Source: Shewanella surugensis (GTDB lineage: Bacteria > Pseudomonadota > Gammaproteobacteria > Enterobacterales > Shewanellaceae). Taken from it: DNA of 64,000 nt. The notes beneath the pieces are model-generated. The model ran no database searches and was not told where the DNA came from. It saw only the letters and a program-made list of their open reading frames with translations. The stretch lies in NCBI RefSeq assembly GCF_023284005.1, contig NZ_JAKIKS010000005.1:20807-84806 (forward strand), in the 5' to 3' direction. Shown in pieces: positions 1 to 10,447 of the stretch (position 1 is the stretch's first letter; each line of letters begins with the position of its first letter). A program made the position numbers and the translations under genes.

Positions 1-120
1 ATCGCGAATATTCACATGTCTAATGGTATTAAAAAACAGCGCCCAAGTATGGATTGCATCCGTTGGGCAATATTCTCTAATGTGAATAACATGCTTTGTT
101 GCTTGCTTTATTTCATTCAT
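1..120 (-). CDS. GNAT-family N-acetyltransferase, N-terminal part (cut by window edge)
   Basis: The reverse strand opens with ATG at 120 and stays open to the window edge, giving 40 residues. The peptide has the look of the first strand and helix of small GNAT acetyltransferases: an IREY-type beta strand, then a D-A helix segment with H-x-W and a conserved F-x-x-T-I-R-H-V stretch. Members of this family transfer an acetyl group from acetyl-CoA to an amine; the substrate cannot be told. The acetyl-CoA binding motif lies outside the window, so the call rests on the N-terminus only. Confidence 0.55.
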   Translation of the reverse strand, partial: MNEIKQATKHVIHIREYCPTDAIHTWALFFNTIRHVNIRD

Positions 121-298
121 AAAAACGCTTACCTTCAATATTTTAGAATGCTATATGCATAATGGTCAGTCACTCTTTAAATTATTTAAAATCAACATAC
201 TATAGAGTAAAACATTAAAAGTACCAATAGATGATGTCAATCAATCAGGGGGATGTTTCAGTTACTATTCAATTCAATTTAATTCAACGAATGCTGAG

Positions 299-910
299 TC
301 AGCATCGATAATGCGCGATAATATCAGCGGTACTGACAACATCTGCATATTTTGACTGTAATTGTTTAATGGCGAGATCATGAGAGTCTTGCCAACGATC
401 AATCACCGCATCTTCAGCCACTATCGGCCTGTATCCATGCTGTATCGTATCCACTGCCGACATATACACACAGCCGCTCGTTGTCGCCCCCGTTAGAATG
501 AGGGTGTCGACATCATGGCTATTTAAAATACTGACCATATCCGTCCCCAAAAAAACAGATGCGCCTTTTTTACTAATGAGGTGATCCGTTTGAGGCTGAA
601 AATAAACATCATCGGCAATTTCAGCCTCAGTCGAATTAGTTAGCAAGCTCTGTAAACTGGGAATTTTTTGCAGCCAAAGATGATGGGCGATATCTGCAGG
701 TTCAAACGCGATACGACTAAAAATAATCGGATACTGATATGAGCGAGCAAAAGTGATCAGCTGGTTGATTTGGATTTTTTGGGTTGACATGTCCATGCCA
801 CGGGGATGACGAGGATCGCTATACCCTTTGGTCACATCACACACCAATAATGCGGGCTTACGGCCAAAGCCCAGCTTATGTCCATAGACGTGATCGACAT
901 CTTGACTCAT
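299..910 (-). CDS. Isochorismatase-family cysteine hydrolase
   Basis: A 203-residue cytoplasmic protein with the complete isochorismatase-fold triad: Asp25 in the first strand (LLVCDVTKGY), Lys114 or Lys115 in the SKKGASVF segment, and Cys147 in TGATTSGCV. The lysine is followed by the usual F-x-G-T-D element. Family members hydrolyse amides such as N-carbamoylsarcosine, nicotinamide or ureidoacrylate, or the vinyl ether of isochorismate. The P-R-G-M-D region after the first strand resembles N-carbamoylsarcosine amidase-like enzymes more than nicotinamidases, but the substrate is not settled. It is a single gene; the CBS-domain gene lies about 160 bases away on the same strand. Length is normal for the family. 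Confidence 0.8.
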   Translation of the reverse strand: MSQDVDHVYGHKLGFGRKPALLVCDVTKGYSDPRHPRGMDMSTQKIQINQLITFARSYQYPIIFSRIAFEPADIAHHLWLQKIPSLQSLLTNSTEAEIADDVYFQPQTDHLISKKGASVFLGTDMVSILNSHDVDTLILTGATTSGCVYMSAVDTIQHGYRPIVAEDAVIDRWQDSHDLAIKQLQSKYADVVSTADIIAHYRC

Positions 911-1072
911 AGCCAGTGCGCCTCCCAGCGCTATTGATTGTTCGATGACGTAAAAACATCGCTTAAGCAGTCAAATAGTACCCATCAACAATAAATACCG
1001 CGGTCAGCCTTTGCAAGATGCACATCTATATTCTCTAACGGTAACTCAGTTATAACACCATCAAACCCACCA

Positions 1073-1489
1073 TTACACTGGGGTGAGATAACATTGCTGC
1101 ATATAGGTATTAATGGCTTTTAATACATGAGTACGATTAATGGTGCCAAGTACACGATTATTTTCAACCACTGGATACACCTTAGGTTTCATGCCTTTCA
1201 TTTCCTCCGCGACAGCCAAAATACTGGTGTTTGGCGTCATGATCAACACATCAGTGCGCATGCAATCTTCAACGGTGGAAATTAAGTCGCAGTGGTAACT
1301 GCTTTCCAGCATCACAGCCAAGCAATCTTGCTGCGTTAAAAAACCCACAATATGTTGATTATGATCGATCACGGCAGCGCCGAGTTTATGATTATCGAGT
1401 AACTCATCAACGGCGGTGGCAAGTGACATCTCAGGCCTCAGTAACACAGGCTGCCTATCCATATAATCGCTAACTTTTATTGAATCCAT
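1073..1489 (-). CDS. Tandem CBS-domain protein
   Basis: A 138-residue protein made of two CBS domains (about residues 5-60 and 72-130) and nothing else. The first has the V-S-D-Y-M entry and the V-I-D-x-x-x-x-I-V-G-F-L-T core. The second has V-E-D-C-M followed by YPVVENNRVLGTINRT. Such stand-alone CBS pairs bind adenine nucleotides and act as energy-state sensors, usually by regulating a partner protein. No partner is obvious next door. The gene appears monocistronic, with an AT-rich upstream region. The domain call is firm, but the role is unknown. Confidence 0.82.
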   Translation of the reverse strand: MDSIKVSDYMDRQPVLLRPEMSLATAVDELLDNHKLGAAVIDHNQHIVGFLTQQDCLAVMLESSYHCDLISTVEDCMRTDVLIMTPNTSILAVAEEMKGMKPKVYPVVENNRVLGTINRTHVLKAINTYMQQCYLTPV

Positions 1490-2201
1490 AAATCATCCCC
1501 TAAATCATGACTTCATTAATACCCAAACCCATTGAATCCCATATCTTCAACCAGCTTGAATATAAGTTTAGTTAAAGTTTCCACTTATGTTTATGGATTT
1601 ACATTTAACAAGAAAACGCGTATCAATGATCCTCGAACCATTTAACGGTTACGTCTCCAAACCATCGATATCTAAGCCAATTAAAAATGCATCGTCAATG
1701 AGCTTGGGTATAAAGAAAAGCGCCTTACACTAAGGCTGAACAGACACTGACAAAGGCTGTAAAAGTTTGAGTATTAATGCAAGCCCGATAGCTTTTTTTA
1801 CGCCATACTCTTACATTAAGCCTCTATTATTATTCACTATACGTTATCTTTTGCCTCATAAAGTGATTGAGATAGTGTATGCTATGACTATATCGGAGAC
1901 ACTTGAAGATGCGCGCTTCCAAACCGCTTAACAATTGTGGTTTATATCACGCGTTAAGACGGATCATGACGAACGTCACCTCAGTGTAATCAATGATGAA
2001 ATGCTAACAAAAAATCAAGTAACAACCCAAATAATAAGAAGTCAATCGCCAGTAAACACCAGACCAGTTCCATGTTTGAGCCGCATTGATAGCCTACGTT
2101 TAATATGGACTGAACAATAAAACAGCTAATTGGAAAGCACAAATGACACATTATCAACACCTAACAATCATCTGTTCATCGATTTGATAAGAGGATCTTT
2201 T
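1490..2201. other. Intergenic region upstream of tamA
   Basis: About 700 bases without a convincing gene. The short open frame at 1935-2120 has no good ribosome site and no recognisable domain, and I treat it as noise. The region should hold the promoters of the CBS gene (minus strand) and of tamA (plus strand); I see no strong hairpin terminator. Confidence 0.5.
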
Positions 2202-4049
2202 TTGTTATCTCTTTTTCTTAAAAAAATCATTCTCAGCCTGATATTGCTAAGCTGTATGCTCCTGTCGGTGACCGTCCATGCTAAGGATTGGCTCACATTA
2301 AATATTACAGGGGTCAATACTTCACTCAAAAAAAATATTGTGGCGCATTTAGGGACTTTACCCAAATCCAGTGTACAACGGCGCGCTTATCTTTTTAATG
2401 CCAAAGATAATATCACCGCCGCCTTACAATCAATGGGGTATTATCATAGCCTGATCAAACAAAAAACAATCCAAAATAAAAAGGCTGCTTGGGTATTCAA
2501 GATTGAAATAAGCTTAGGTAAGCCCACTCGTCTGCAATGGATAGATATTCGTATTGAAGGCGAATTGTTAGAGGATCCTGTTTTTAACCAATGGCTCAAT
2601 CAGCTTAAAATACGCCCAGGTGACATACTGAATCAAGGCACCTATGAACAAATGAAGTCTCAATTAATCAGTATGGCACTGGCTCGAGGCTATTTTGATG
2701 GTCAATACACCCAATCTCAGATTATCGTTAATCGAGATTTAAACTTAGCAAAAATCAACCTTTATTACGCATCAGGCGTCCGTTATCATTTTGGGGATGT
2801 CACCTTCGAGGGTTCCACACTAGAACCCAAGTTATTAACCGATCTCATTCCGTTTAAATCGGGCGATCCTTATAGCAGCACAAGCCTAAATCAGTTAAAT
2901 CAAAAATTACTCAATACTGGTTATTTTTCCAATATTCAAGTATTGCCCTTAATGACAAAAGCCAAAGATGACCGCATTCCCATTGATGTCAATCTCTCGC
3001 CTCGACCCAATCATTCAATAAAATTAGGACTCGGAGCCGACATTGGTAACACCACAAATAACACCATTGAACCTCGAGTCAGTGTCACTTGGCAAACCCC
3101 ACAAATTAATCGCTATGGACATTCACAAACAACCACCGCGCAATGGTCCCTTAATAGACCAAAACTACTCTCTACTTACAGCATCCCTTTAACGGATCCC
3201 CTTGATGATTTACTCAAAATTCGCTTCGGGATTATTCGAGACTATTACGGGATCACCCAAGAGTACAGTACCAGCAGTAACAAGTACTACAATACGGGTC
3301 AACTCGACTCAACTCAGTATCTCATCGGCGTCGCACGCCAACGAAGATTAAAAGATAAGTGGGTTTTCTCTTACTCGATTGAAGCACTTAAAGAGAAGTA
3401 CAACCAATCAGATGTTAATTATGATCCATTCTTTATATTGTTTGGCACTAGTTTGTCGAAAATCATTCGAGGCGATAACAGCTTAGATCCTAAATCAGGT
3501 TCTTTACAATCCTATTCTGTCTCTTATGCCGATCCCGAACTGGGCTCCACCATTCGACTGCTAAAAATGGAAGCTAAGTTTAAATGGATAAAAACATTTT
3601 TCACTAAACATCGATTTGTTTCTCGACTCGATTTAGGTATTAATTACACCGATGACAGTAACTTAGCAGAAATATCGCCTTCATTACGCTTTTTTGCTGG
3701 CGGCGATCAAAGTATTAGAGGCTACAGTTATAATGAACTCGGTCCCTATATTGATTATACCGATTCAGACGGAAACCAAATTCGAGAAGTCGTCGGCGGC
3801 CGTTATCTTATTGTCGGCAGTCTAGAGTATCAATATTATTTTACCCCAACTTGGCGGGCCGCAGCTTTCATAGATGCCGGTAATGCTTATGATACTGGCC
3901 AATTTGATCCTGTTGTGTCCGTTGGCCCAGGAATAGCTTGGATTTCACCCATTGGTCCTATCAGTTTAGACTTGGGCATTGGATTACAAAAAACCGACAC
4001 GTTAGATCGTCCTTGGCGGATCCATATTATGATGGGATCAGAAATATGA
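2202..4049 (+). CDS. tamA: Translocation and assembly module outer-membrane protein TamA
   Basis: An Omp85-family protein that works with TamB to place certain outer-membrane proteins and to support lipid transport. I start it at the TTG at 2202, because an AAGAGGA ribosome site lies seven bases upstream and the resulting N-terminus is a clean signal peptide (basic LKK, then a leucine/isoleucine-rich core ending in VHA). The frame is open further upstream to a TTG at 2130 without such a site. Residues after the signal form POTRA-like domains (V-T-F-E-G-S is visible), followed by a 16-strand-type barrel. The barrel contains the conserved F-F-A-G-G-D-Q-S-I-R-G-Y motif and ends in the DLGIGLQ...MMGSEI strand. 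At about 615 residues it is slightly longer than the E. coli protein. Its stop overlaps the tamB start (ATGA), so the two are translationally coupled. Confidence 0.93.
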   Translation: MLSLFLKKIILSLILLSCMLLSVTVHAKDWLTLNITGVNTSLKKNIVAHLGTLPKSSVQRRAYLFNAKDNITAALQSMGYYHSLIKQKTIQNKKAAWVFKIEISLGKPTRLQWIDIRIEGELLEDPVFNQWLNQLKIRPGDILNQGTYEQMKSQLISMALARGYFDGQYTQSQIIVNRDLNLAKINLYYASGVRYHFGDVTFEGSTLEPKLLTDLIPFKSGDPYSSTSLNQLNQKLLNTGYFSNIQVLPLMTKAKDDRIPIDVNLSPRPNHSIKLGLGADIGNTTNNTIEPRVSVTWQTPQINRYGHSQTTTAQWSLNRPKLLSTYSIPLTDPLDDLLKIRFGIIRDYYGITQEYSTSSNKYYNTGQLDSTQYLIGVARQRRLKDKWVFSYSIEALKEKYNQSDVNYDPFFILFGTSLSKIIRGDNSLDPKSGSLQSYSVSYADPELGSTIRLLKMEAKFKWIKTFFTKHRFVSRLDLGINYTDDSNLAEISPSLRFFAGGDQSIRGYSYNELGPYIDYTDSDGNQIREVVGGRYLIVGSLEYQYYFTPTWRAAAFIDAGNAYDTGQFDPVVSVGPGIAWISPIGPISLDLGIGLQKTDTLDRPWRIHIMMGSEI

Positions 4050-7000
4050 TAAAAAAAACCGCCTCAAAGGCATCAACATCCGAAGGATTGGCAGCCACTA
4101 CAGCGGCCCCCCTCCTTCATCCATCATTATTCACTCGCGTTCGCCATCGATGCTGGCAAAGCTTCAAATTTGTCACTCGCAGTGCCATTTATATTCCACT
4201 ATTCATACTGGTTTGCTTGGCGAGCTTAATCGGTACGCAGCTGGGAAGTCGTCTCTTTATTAATTTGGCCAATACATTTATTCCTGATCTTAAACTGGTT
4301 TATGCTGGCGGTACACTCAATAAAAATATTCGCTTATCCTCAGCACATTGGCAAATGTCAGGCCTAAGTGTGGACATTAATGATCTCGACGTGACTTGGC
4401 AGCCATTATGCTTATTGCAAAATCAGTTATGCGTCAAACAACTTAGCAGTACTCACGTTCAAGTCAATATTGATACTGCCTCACTGCCAAGTTCACCTGA
4501 TGAAGCACCATCCGATATTATTCTTTCCGATCAGCAACGCATTATTACTTTACCCTTTTCGATTCAACTAACCCAATCTGAAATTCAAGATCTCCAAGTG
4601 AATGTCAACGACATGGCATTTGGCATTGGACGCCTAACTACCCAAGCACAATGGACTTCTACCGGGATCCGAGTGAGTAATATTGAAGCTGATGGTTGGC
4701 GGGTAGACATTCCTCTTGGCCAATCAGACTCCATTACGTCACCAGCCAGCACCCCGAACGGCATTGCCACGGCCTCTGCTAGCAACAATTCAAACGACCA
4801 ATCATCAAAAAAGCATTACAGTACCGATAATCAAATCGAAAAAACAACGAAAATAAAATCGACAGCTCAAACTCAACAGACTCTTCACACTCAAGTTGAA
4901 GACTGGACAATGGCAAACCTCCCCCAAGTCTTTATGCCTATTCCCGTTTTTGTGGACACACTCACCCTAGGCAAAGGCAGCTTGATATTAGGTCAGCGCC
5001 AAGATCAATTTAAAAAAGCCACATTGACAGGAAGCTACCAAAGCTACCTTATTCATATTGAACAGTTTTTCGCCCATCATACCGATGGAGAAATCACCTT
5101 AAAGGGAGACATGCAGCTCAGAGACAATTACCCTCTCTCAGTGCAAGCCCAGGGTAAAATTGATCAACTCAAAGAAGTCCCTAACCTCAATAATCAAACC
5201 TTTGCATTTTCTGTCTCTCAGGATTTTAGCGATCTGCAACTGGATTTAACGGCAAAAGGCCAAACCAATTTAACCTTAAAGGGTCATATTGGATTAACCA
5301 CTCCCGCCTTGAGTTATCAAGTTGAGCTGACCGCGCCCAGTATTGTATGGCCATTAGATACCGCACTTTATCAGGCCCATGAACTTAACCTCACCAGCCA
5401 AGGGACACGAACAAAACAAACCGCCTCCTTAAGCGGACAGCTCATCACGCCATTTCAACCTGAAACGACATTAAAAACAAATATTACTCATGAAAAACAA
5501 ACGCTCAATATAAAAGATTTAGATGCAAAAAGCGCCATGGGGAACATCGAACTGAATGGCAGCTTAGTTTATGGAAATGACATCAAGTGGCAAGCAAACG
5601 TCATCACAGACAAACTCGACTTGAGCCAAATTGAGCTAGCGCCTCTCGACATCACCTTAGATTACCCTATTCCCATGAGCCAAATTAGTGGTCAATTCTC
5701 CACAGAAGGGCAAATGAATCTTAGCCGTAAAACATGGCAATTGGCCATTGCCAATGCCAATTTATCCGGCTCGATTGATGATTATCCTTTAACCCTCACA
5801 GGCGATGTTTCTCTTAATCACGATTTCCAACTCAACGCGAATACCCTTAATTTAACCGCCTTTAAAAGCCAATTAATCCTTAATGGCGGCGTGACCAATA
5901 ATTGGTCACTTAACGGCAAATTGAACATCCCAGAACTGCAATTATGGGACCCCAATGCTTCAGGAACGGTCAATGCTGATATTAATATCACAGGACAAGC
6001 GCATCAACCTCAAGCCAATATCACTTTTACAGCGCTAAAACTGAGCTATTTAGATTACACCATCAATAAAGCCCATTTATCAGGACAAGTGAATTTATTT
6101 GATGATAATACTTTTTCCGTAGCCCTCTCGACTCAGGGGCTATCGCTCAATTCACTGGATATCACTTCGGCAAATATCAAGTTCCAAGGGAACAAGCAAA
6201 GCCAGCGAACCCAGATTGCTACCTTAGGTGATATAACACTCAATAGCCAAATTGATAGTCAATCCGATCTGGATAAAAAACAATTTGATGCTCAGGTTAA
6301 TACTCTATCGTTAAACTCCAAACTGGGAGACTTAAATCTGAATAAACCCATCGTGATTCATTGGGATCAAGCACAAATTCTCGGCGATATCAGTCCTTTT
6401 TGCTGGCAAGAAACCCAGAGTCAACTTTGCTTAACCGACGCCGCAACTATCGGCAAAAATGGCCAAGCTACCATCCATTACCAAGGTAATTTAGGCCAAT
6501 TTATAACCCCAATAATGCCTAAACAAGTCACATGGAGCGGCCCAGCCAAAATAGACAGTCAAGTTCAGTGGACTGAAAAGACCCCAATAACCGGTCTATT
6601 AACCTTAGCATTAGCCCCCGGTGAACTAACATTGACTCAAGTCAATGGTGATCAAAACGCTCCTATTATCATGAAGTATGAGACATTAGATTTCAGTGCT
6701 GATCTTAATCAAGAACAGATCAACACAAAACTCACGTTTACCTCTGAGAACTTAGCCAGTATTGATAGCCAGCTCAGCATTCAAATCGCCCCAGAAAACA
6801 GAAAATTAAGCGGCTATGCTACCCTAAAACAAATCAAACTCACTGCGATTGCTGACTTTCTCCCCCAACTGGACACCTTAACTGGCGAACTATCCAGTGA
6901 ACTGACCATTGCAGGAACCCTGAGCTCTCCTACATTGTCGGGACATGTCAGTTTACAAGAAGCCAGCATATTAACCGCCTCTAACCCGACCCCAATTGAA

Positions 7001-8080
7001 GATTTAAATTTAAACGTTAATCTTACTGGCCAGAAAGCCAATATCAAAGGCCAATGGAAAATGGGGAATGGCACTGCCAGCACCCAAGGGGTAATTGATT
7101 GGTCTCAAGCCCAGCCTCAAGCAAAGTTAACATTAACAGGCAGTCAATTATCCATTATTCAACCCCCGCTCGCCATCCTTAAACTCACGCCTGATTTAAT
7201 CATTGATATTGCCGATAATACACTCAACGTCACGGGAAAATTAGATATCCCTAGCGGTGAAATCACTCTGGTCGAGCTGCCAGAAGGCGGCGTTGCCGTC
7301 TCCAAAGATGTGGTCTTTGAAGACAGTATTGCCACTCAAGAAAAAGCGGCGGATCCAATGGCTATTACCACCAATTTAAAAATGAAAATTGGCGAGCAAT
7401 TAAGTGTTGAAGGCATGGGGCTAACAGGCCGGTTAACGGGCGATTTAAACTTAAAACAAACCAATAAAAATCAAACTCAACTCTTTGGTGACATCAAAAT
7501 AATTGATGGCACTTACAAATTTATGGGGCAAACATTAACCATCAACACCGGTGAACTGCAATTTGTCGGTCCGATAGATGAGCCAAACTTAAATATCGAA
7601 GCCATTAGAGAAATCAAAGCTGATGACATCACCGCAGGCGTTCGCATCACCGGTACCCCAAAAAAGCCCATTGTCACCCTCTTCTCCTCACCCGCCATGG
7701 AGCAAGCTGAAATATTATCTTATATCCTTAAAGGCACTGGGCTTGAAAGTGGTAACGACTCTCTCATGCTCACCGCAGCCTTCACCTTAAGCCAGCAAGC
7801 GGGCGTGGGGACTGGCACCATCAGTAATCTCACCAATACCGCGACTGGATTAATTGAGAAACTCGGTTTTTCTAACGTACAATTAGACACCAACGATGAC
7901 GGTAAAGTCGCCATCAGTGGCTATATCGGCGACAAACTCATGGTGAAATACGGCATGGGTGTATTCGATTCGGGCTATGAAATGACAGTACGCTACTACT
8001 TATTATCTCAGCTTTATCTTGAAACCGTCTCCGGCGCCCTCGAGCAATCGTTAGACCTTTACTACAATTTCAATTTATAA
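4046..8080 (+). CDS. tamB: Translocation and assembly module inner-membrane protein TamB
   Basis: A 1344-residue AsmA-like bridging protein. I chose the ATG at 4046, which overlaps the tamA stop, rather than the upstream in-frame codons. The N-terminus has one transmembrane anchor (about residues 45-70, AIYIPLFILVCLASLIGTQLG). The rest is a very long beta-rich periplasmic segment of repeated amphipathic strands, expected to form a hydrophobic groove for lipid or substrate passage, and it ends in a conserved DUF490/TamB C-terminal domain. That domain (about 960-1344) carries I-K-I-I-D-G-T-Y-K-F-x-G and finishes with YYNFNL, typical of proteins that meet the outer-membrane barrel. A short Ser/Thr/Asn-rich insertion lies around residues 230-285. 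Function is with TamA at the cell envelope. Confidence 0.93.
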   Translation: MIKKTASKASTSEGLAATTAAPLLHPSLFTRVRHRCWQSFKFVTRSAIYIPLFILVCLASLIGTQLGSRLFINLANTFIPDLKLVYAGGTLNKNIRLSSAHWQMSGLSVDINDLDVTWQPLCLLQNQLCVKQLSSTHVQVNIDTASLPSSPDEAPSDIILSDQQRIITLPFSIQLTQSEIQDLQVNVNDMAFGIGRLTTQAQWTSTGIRVSNIEADGWRVDIPLGQSDSITSPASTPNGIATASASNNSNDQSSKKHYSTDNQIEKTTKIKSTAQTQQTLHTQVEDWTMANLPQVFMPIPVFVDTLTLGKGSLILGQRQDQFKKATLTGSYQSYLIHIEQFFAHHTDGEITLKGDMQLRDNYPLSVQAQGKIDQLKEVPNLNNQTFAFSVSQDFSDLQLDLTAKGQTNLTLKGHIGLTTPALSYQVELTAPSIVWPLDTALYQAHELNLTSQGTRTKQTASLSGQLITPFQPETTLKTNITHEKQTLNIKDLDAKSAMGNIELNGSLVYGNDIKWQANVITDKLDLSQIELAPLDITLDYPIPMSQISGQFSTEGQMNLSRKTWQLAIANANLSGSIDDYPLTLTGDVSLNHDFQLNANTLNLTAFKSQLILNGGVTNNWSLNGKLNIPELQLWDPNASGTVNADINITGQAHQPQANITFTALKLSYLDYTINKAHLSGQVNLFDDNTFSVALSTQGLSLNSLDITSANIKFQGNKQSQRTQIATLGDITLNSQIDSQSDLDKKQFDAQVNTLSLNSKLGDLNLNKPIVIHWDQAQILGDISPFCWQETQSQLCLTDAATIGKNGQATIHYQGNLGQFITPIMPKQVTWSGPAKIDSQVQWTEKTPITGLLTLALAPGELTLTQVNGDQNAPIIMKYETLDFSADLNQEQINTKLTFTSENLASIDSQLSIQIAPENRKLSGYATLKQIKLTAIADFLPQLDTLTGELSSELTIAGTLSSPTLSGHVSLQEASILTASNPTPIEDLNLNVNLTGQKANIKGQWKMGNGTASTQGVIDWSQAQPQAKLTLTGSQLSIIQPPLAILKLTPDLIIDIADNTLNVTGKLDIPSGEITLVELPEGGVAVSKDVVFEDSIATQEKAADPMAITTNLKMKIGEQLSVEGMGLTGRLTGDLNLKQTNKNQTQLFGDIKIIDGTYKFMGQTLTINTGELQFVGPIDEPNLNIEAIREIKADDITAGVRITGTPKKPIVTLFSSPAMEQAEILSYILKGTGLESGNDSLMLTAAFTLSQQAGVGTGTISNLTNTATGLIEKLGFSNVQLDTNDDGKVAISGYIGDKLMVKYGMGVFDSGYEMTVRYYLLSQLYLETVSGALEQSLDLYYNFNL

Positions 8081-8640
8081 CGTATTATTTCGCTTATAGA
8101 TACCGTATGTCCAAGAGAAAGGATAATGTATATACCCGTGAGATTTCAATATCTTTTTCTTAGATCAGTCAAGCTAAATTCAAGTAACCCGACTCACAAT
8201 GACAGGATCACACTATCAATGTAATTTAGATCATGATATTGAACATCATGAATAAAAACCAACAATCACATTTAATCAACCCTTTCATCACAAAAAATAC
8301 ATTTAACAAGTATTAAAACAAGATATCAATTAATTATGGTTACCTTTTATTACGAATAACTTATTATTATTAAATTAATTACTATTTACTTATTTTAAAT
8401 TTCATTTGAAACATAATTATCAAGTACATTAAATAATGACCTTTAGTCCATTATTTTTACAATCTAAGAAATACTATGCTCATTTAAAGACAAAACGGTA
8501 ATATCATGAACTGTTTTTAGATTAAGGACATGGTTTCAAAATATTATTGCTGGATGTCATTGTAATAGGTTACCGTACAGGTACTTTGCAGTACTATGCA
8601 GTACTATGCTTAGCCTACATTTTTATGGAGATAAAGCATA
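8081..8640. other. AT-rich intergenic region before the metalloprotease gene
   Basis: About 560 bases, strongly AT-rich from 8230 to 8480, with no open frame of note. The only ordered element is a short tandem direct repeat close to the metalloprotease start, listed separately. It probably contains the tamB terminator region and the promoter for the next gene; I could not fix either. Confidence 0.5.
8576..8609. repeat. Short tandem direct repeat (GCAGTACTAT unit)
   Basis: The ten-base unit GCAGTACTAT occurs twice back to back, preceded by a third imperfect copy (GTACTTT). It ends about 30 bases before the ATG of the matrixin-like gene and just upstream of its ribosome site (TGGAG). It could be an operator or simply a microsatellite; the position in the likely promoter is the reason to list it. 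Confidence 0.6.
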
Positions 8641-9522
8641 ATGAAAAAGACTGTTTTTTTTAGCGTTTTGTTTTTCAACATTCTGTTATTGATCATCGCC
8701 ACATTCCTCCCCCGAGCAGTGGCTTCACAAACCCAACAAGCAAGAAAAATAGTCTACTATTCAGTTGAAAATGTTCTAAATGTAAAAAACATCCCAGATG
8801 AACAGCTTCCCATTGATGCATTATCAGAAGCCATACGCTATTGGGAAAAGTCCAACCCAAATCTCAAATTTATTCAATCAGACAACCCAAGCATTGAAAT
8901 TAAATGGCAGAAATATGCATCACGCACTCACTTAGGGCTAGCTACCTGTATGTCTGTAGGTCTAAAAAGTGAAAAATCCGTTGATTTACGTCAGCCAGAG
9001 CATTGCACTCTAGATATTTCGCTTGGCGCAAGCGATTGCCGTGGACGGTTTGTCCAAAGCGATGAAAACATGATCACCAACATATTAATGCATGAAATCG
9101 GTCATGCGTTAGGACTCCGGCACAGCCAAGAAGAAAGCCATTTAATGTATTCACCTGAATCACCTCAGACACCGTTTAATCGCAAAGGCTATGCCATCCC
9201 CAATAAACTCAAAGCACTTTATGTAGGTCAAGACGATTTACTGACTCAAGAAACAAAGCTAAAGGCAGACATGGACTCGCTTGATCTCGACATCACTCAA
9301 GAGAAATCTTTATATGATAATTATTACCAGCAATATAAACACTATAATGGTCAGACATTGTCGGAATCTGACTATCAACAAGCCAAAAAAATAACGACAA
9401 GAGTTAACGAGCAAGCTAATTATATCAATAAATTAGTCAGCAAACGAAATACTTTAACCAAAAAAATCAATGAAACCATTAATGCCCTCGGCTGTTACCC
9501 CAATTTTAATGTTCGCCGTTAA
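8641..9522 (+). CDS. Secreted matrixin-like zinc metalloprotease
   Basis: A 293-residue protein with an N-terminal signal peptide (about residues 1-29, cleavage likely after VAS). It carries a complete metzincin zinc site HEIGHALGLRH at 151-161, followed by the Met-turn LMYSP near Met169. This is the M10 (matrixin) arrangement: three zinc-binding histidines and the catalytic glutamate. After the protease domain there is a charged segment from about 200 to 285, rich in K, E, Q and D and predicted coiled coil, which may serve for binding or oligomerisation. Four cysteines (103, 122, 133, 287) suit an exported, disulfide-bonded enzyme. The start has a GGAG ribosome site. No inhibitor or secretion partner lies nearby; substrates are unknown. 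Confidence 0.82.
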   Translation: MKKTVFFSVLFFNILLLIIATFLPRAVASQTQQARKIVYYSVENVLNVKNIPDEQLPIDALSEAIRYWEKSNPNLKFIQSDNPSIEIKWQKYASRTHLGLATCMSVGLKSEKSVDLRQPEHCTLDISLGASDCRGRFVQSDENMITNILMHEIGHALGLRHSQEESHLMYSPESPQTPFNRKGYAIPNKLKALYVGQDDLLTQETKLKADMDSLDLDITQEKSLYDNYYQQYKHYNGQTLSESDYQQAKKITTRVNEQANYINKLVSKRNTLTKKINETINALGCYPNFNVRR

Positions 9523-9591
9523 TGGGGATTGATTTAACCAAAAAATCAATAAATAAAGGCCGTTTGATACTATCAAGTTTACCCTAATGAG

Positions 9592-10302
9592 CTAGAGTGA
9601 GTTTGTTGCTAATAATGGATATCCAAAAAACCAACCTATCGAATCTGCCACCAGAAAGCAGCCCAAAATGGCCACACAACTGACTATTATAGGCTTACCC
9701 CAGCGCTTAATTTGTGTTGAGATCGCACCAAATACTGCTCCACTATGGTTTGGCAGTAATAAACGGATTAAAAGCAGAGCAAGAAAGGGCAATACAAATG
9801 CAACATTATAAAGGATCAATGCACTGACGGCGGCCAAAAAATTTAAATGCGCCCTAAGGATCTGCTCGATAGCGCCAAAATACGGAATAGCACCTGGAAG
9901 TCCAATAATGGTTAAACTCACCCCCAAAGTAAAAGCTTGAAACGGAGAAATAGCAACGATAGTCTCATTATCCTTTGTGATCAGAGGCGACCGATATTGT
10001 TGCCATGCATAAATCAATAAAACGGCTCCAACAATAAGTTGAAGGATTAGCTCTATCGTATTGGGCTGGTTCCACCATCGAGACATACTGGGGGCTATCA
10101 CCTCAAAGATAAAATCAAAGCCCAATAACAACAGTAACCCTGACAAGGAATAAATCAGCACAATCCCCAAAATAAAGCTCAGCGCCCCCACGATGGGCCG
10201 CTTGCCTCCAAGAATCGCAGCAAAAGGCAAAAGCGCTATCGGGATCATTGAGGTACTATCAATCAAGGCAATAGCAATAAGAATAAAAATTAAACTAACC
10301 AT
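9592..10302 (-). CDS. GAP/Sap-family membrane exporter (LysE-like fold)
   Basis: A 236-residue inner-membrane protein with about six hydrophobic segments. It starts with LIFILIAIALIDSTSMIPIALLPFAAILGGKRP, where the conserved aspartate and proline in the first helix and the G-x-R-P turn match the GAP/SfLAP family, a branch of the LysE superfamily. The middle has a second repeat-like half (FTLGVSLTIIGLPGAIPYFGAI). In mycobacteria relatives help move glycopeptidolipids or sulfolipids; in proteobacteria the cargo is unknown. It is a lone gene, convergent with the metalloprotease gene. Confidence 0.6.
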   Translation of the reverse strand: MVSLIFILIAIALIDSTSMIPIALLPFAAILGGKRPIVGALSFILGIVLIYSLSGLLLLLGFDFIFEVIAPSMSRWWNQPNTIELILQLIVGAVLLIYAWQQYRSPLITKDNETIVAISPFQAFTLGVSLTIIGLPGAIPYFGAIEQILRAHLNFLAAVSALILYNVAFVLPFLALLLIRLLLPNHSGAVFGAISTQIKRWGKPIIVSCVAILGCFLVADSIGWFFGYPLLATNSL

Positions 10303-10447
10303 TAAATAACAAGTCCTATTGACAAACGATAGCGATCCAAACCATAGATATAGTCACCCTCAAAATAAAATCAAGTCACCGGGATCATTTTAAACACTCA
10401 TCCTCCCTTAATATAGAATAATTCTGATCATTGCAGGACCTTTATCT

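Noticed and set aside
1935..2120. Small gene before tamA
   Set aside because: No ribosome site, no conserved features, and it sits in the tamA upstream region.
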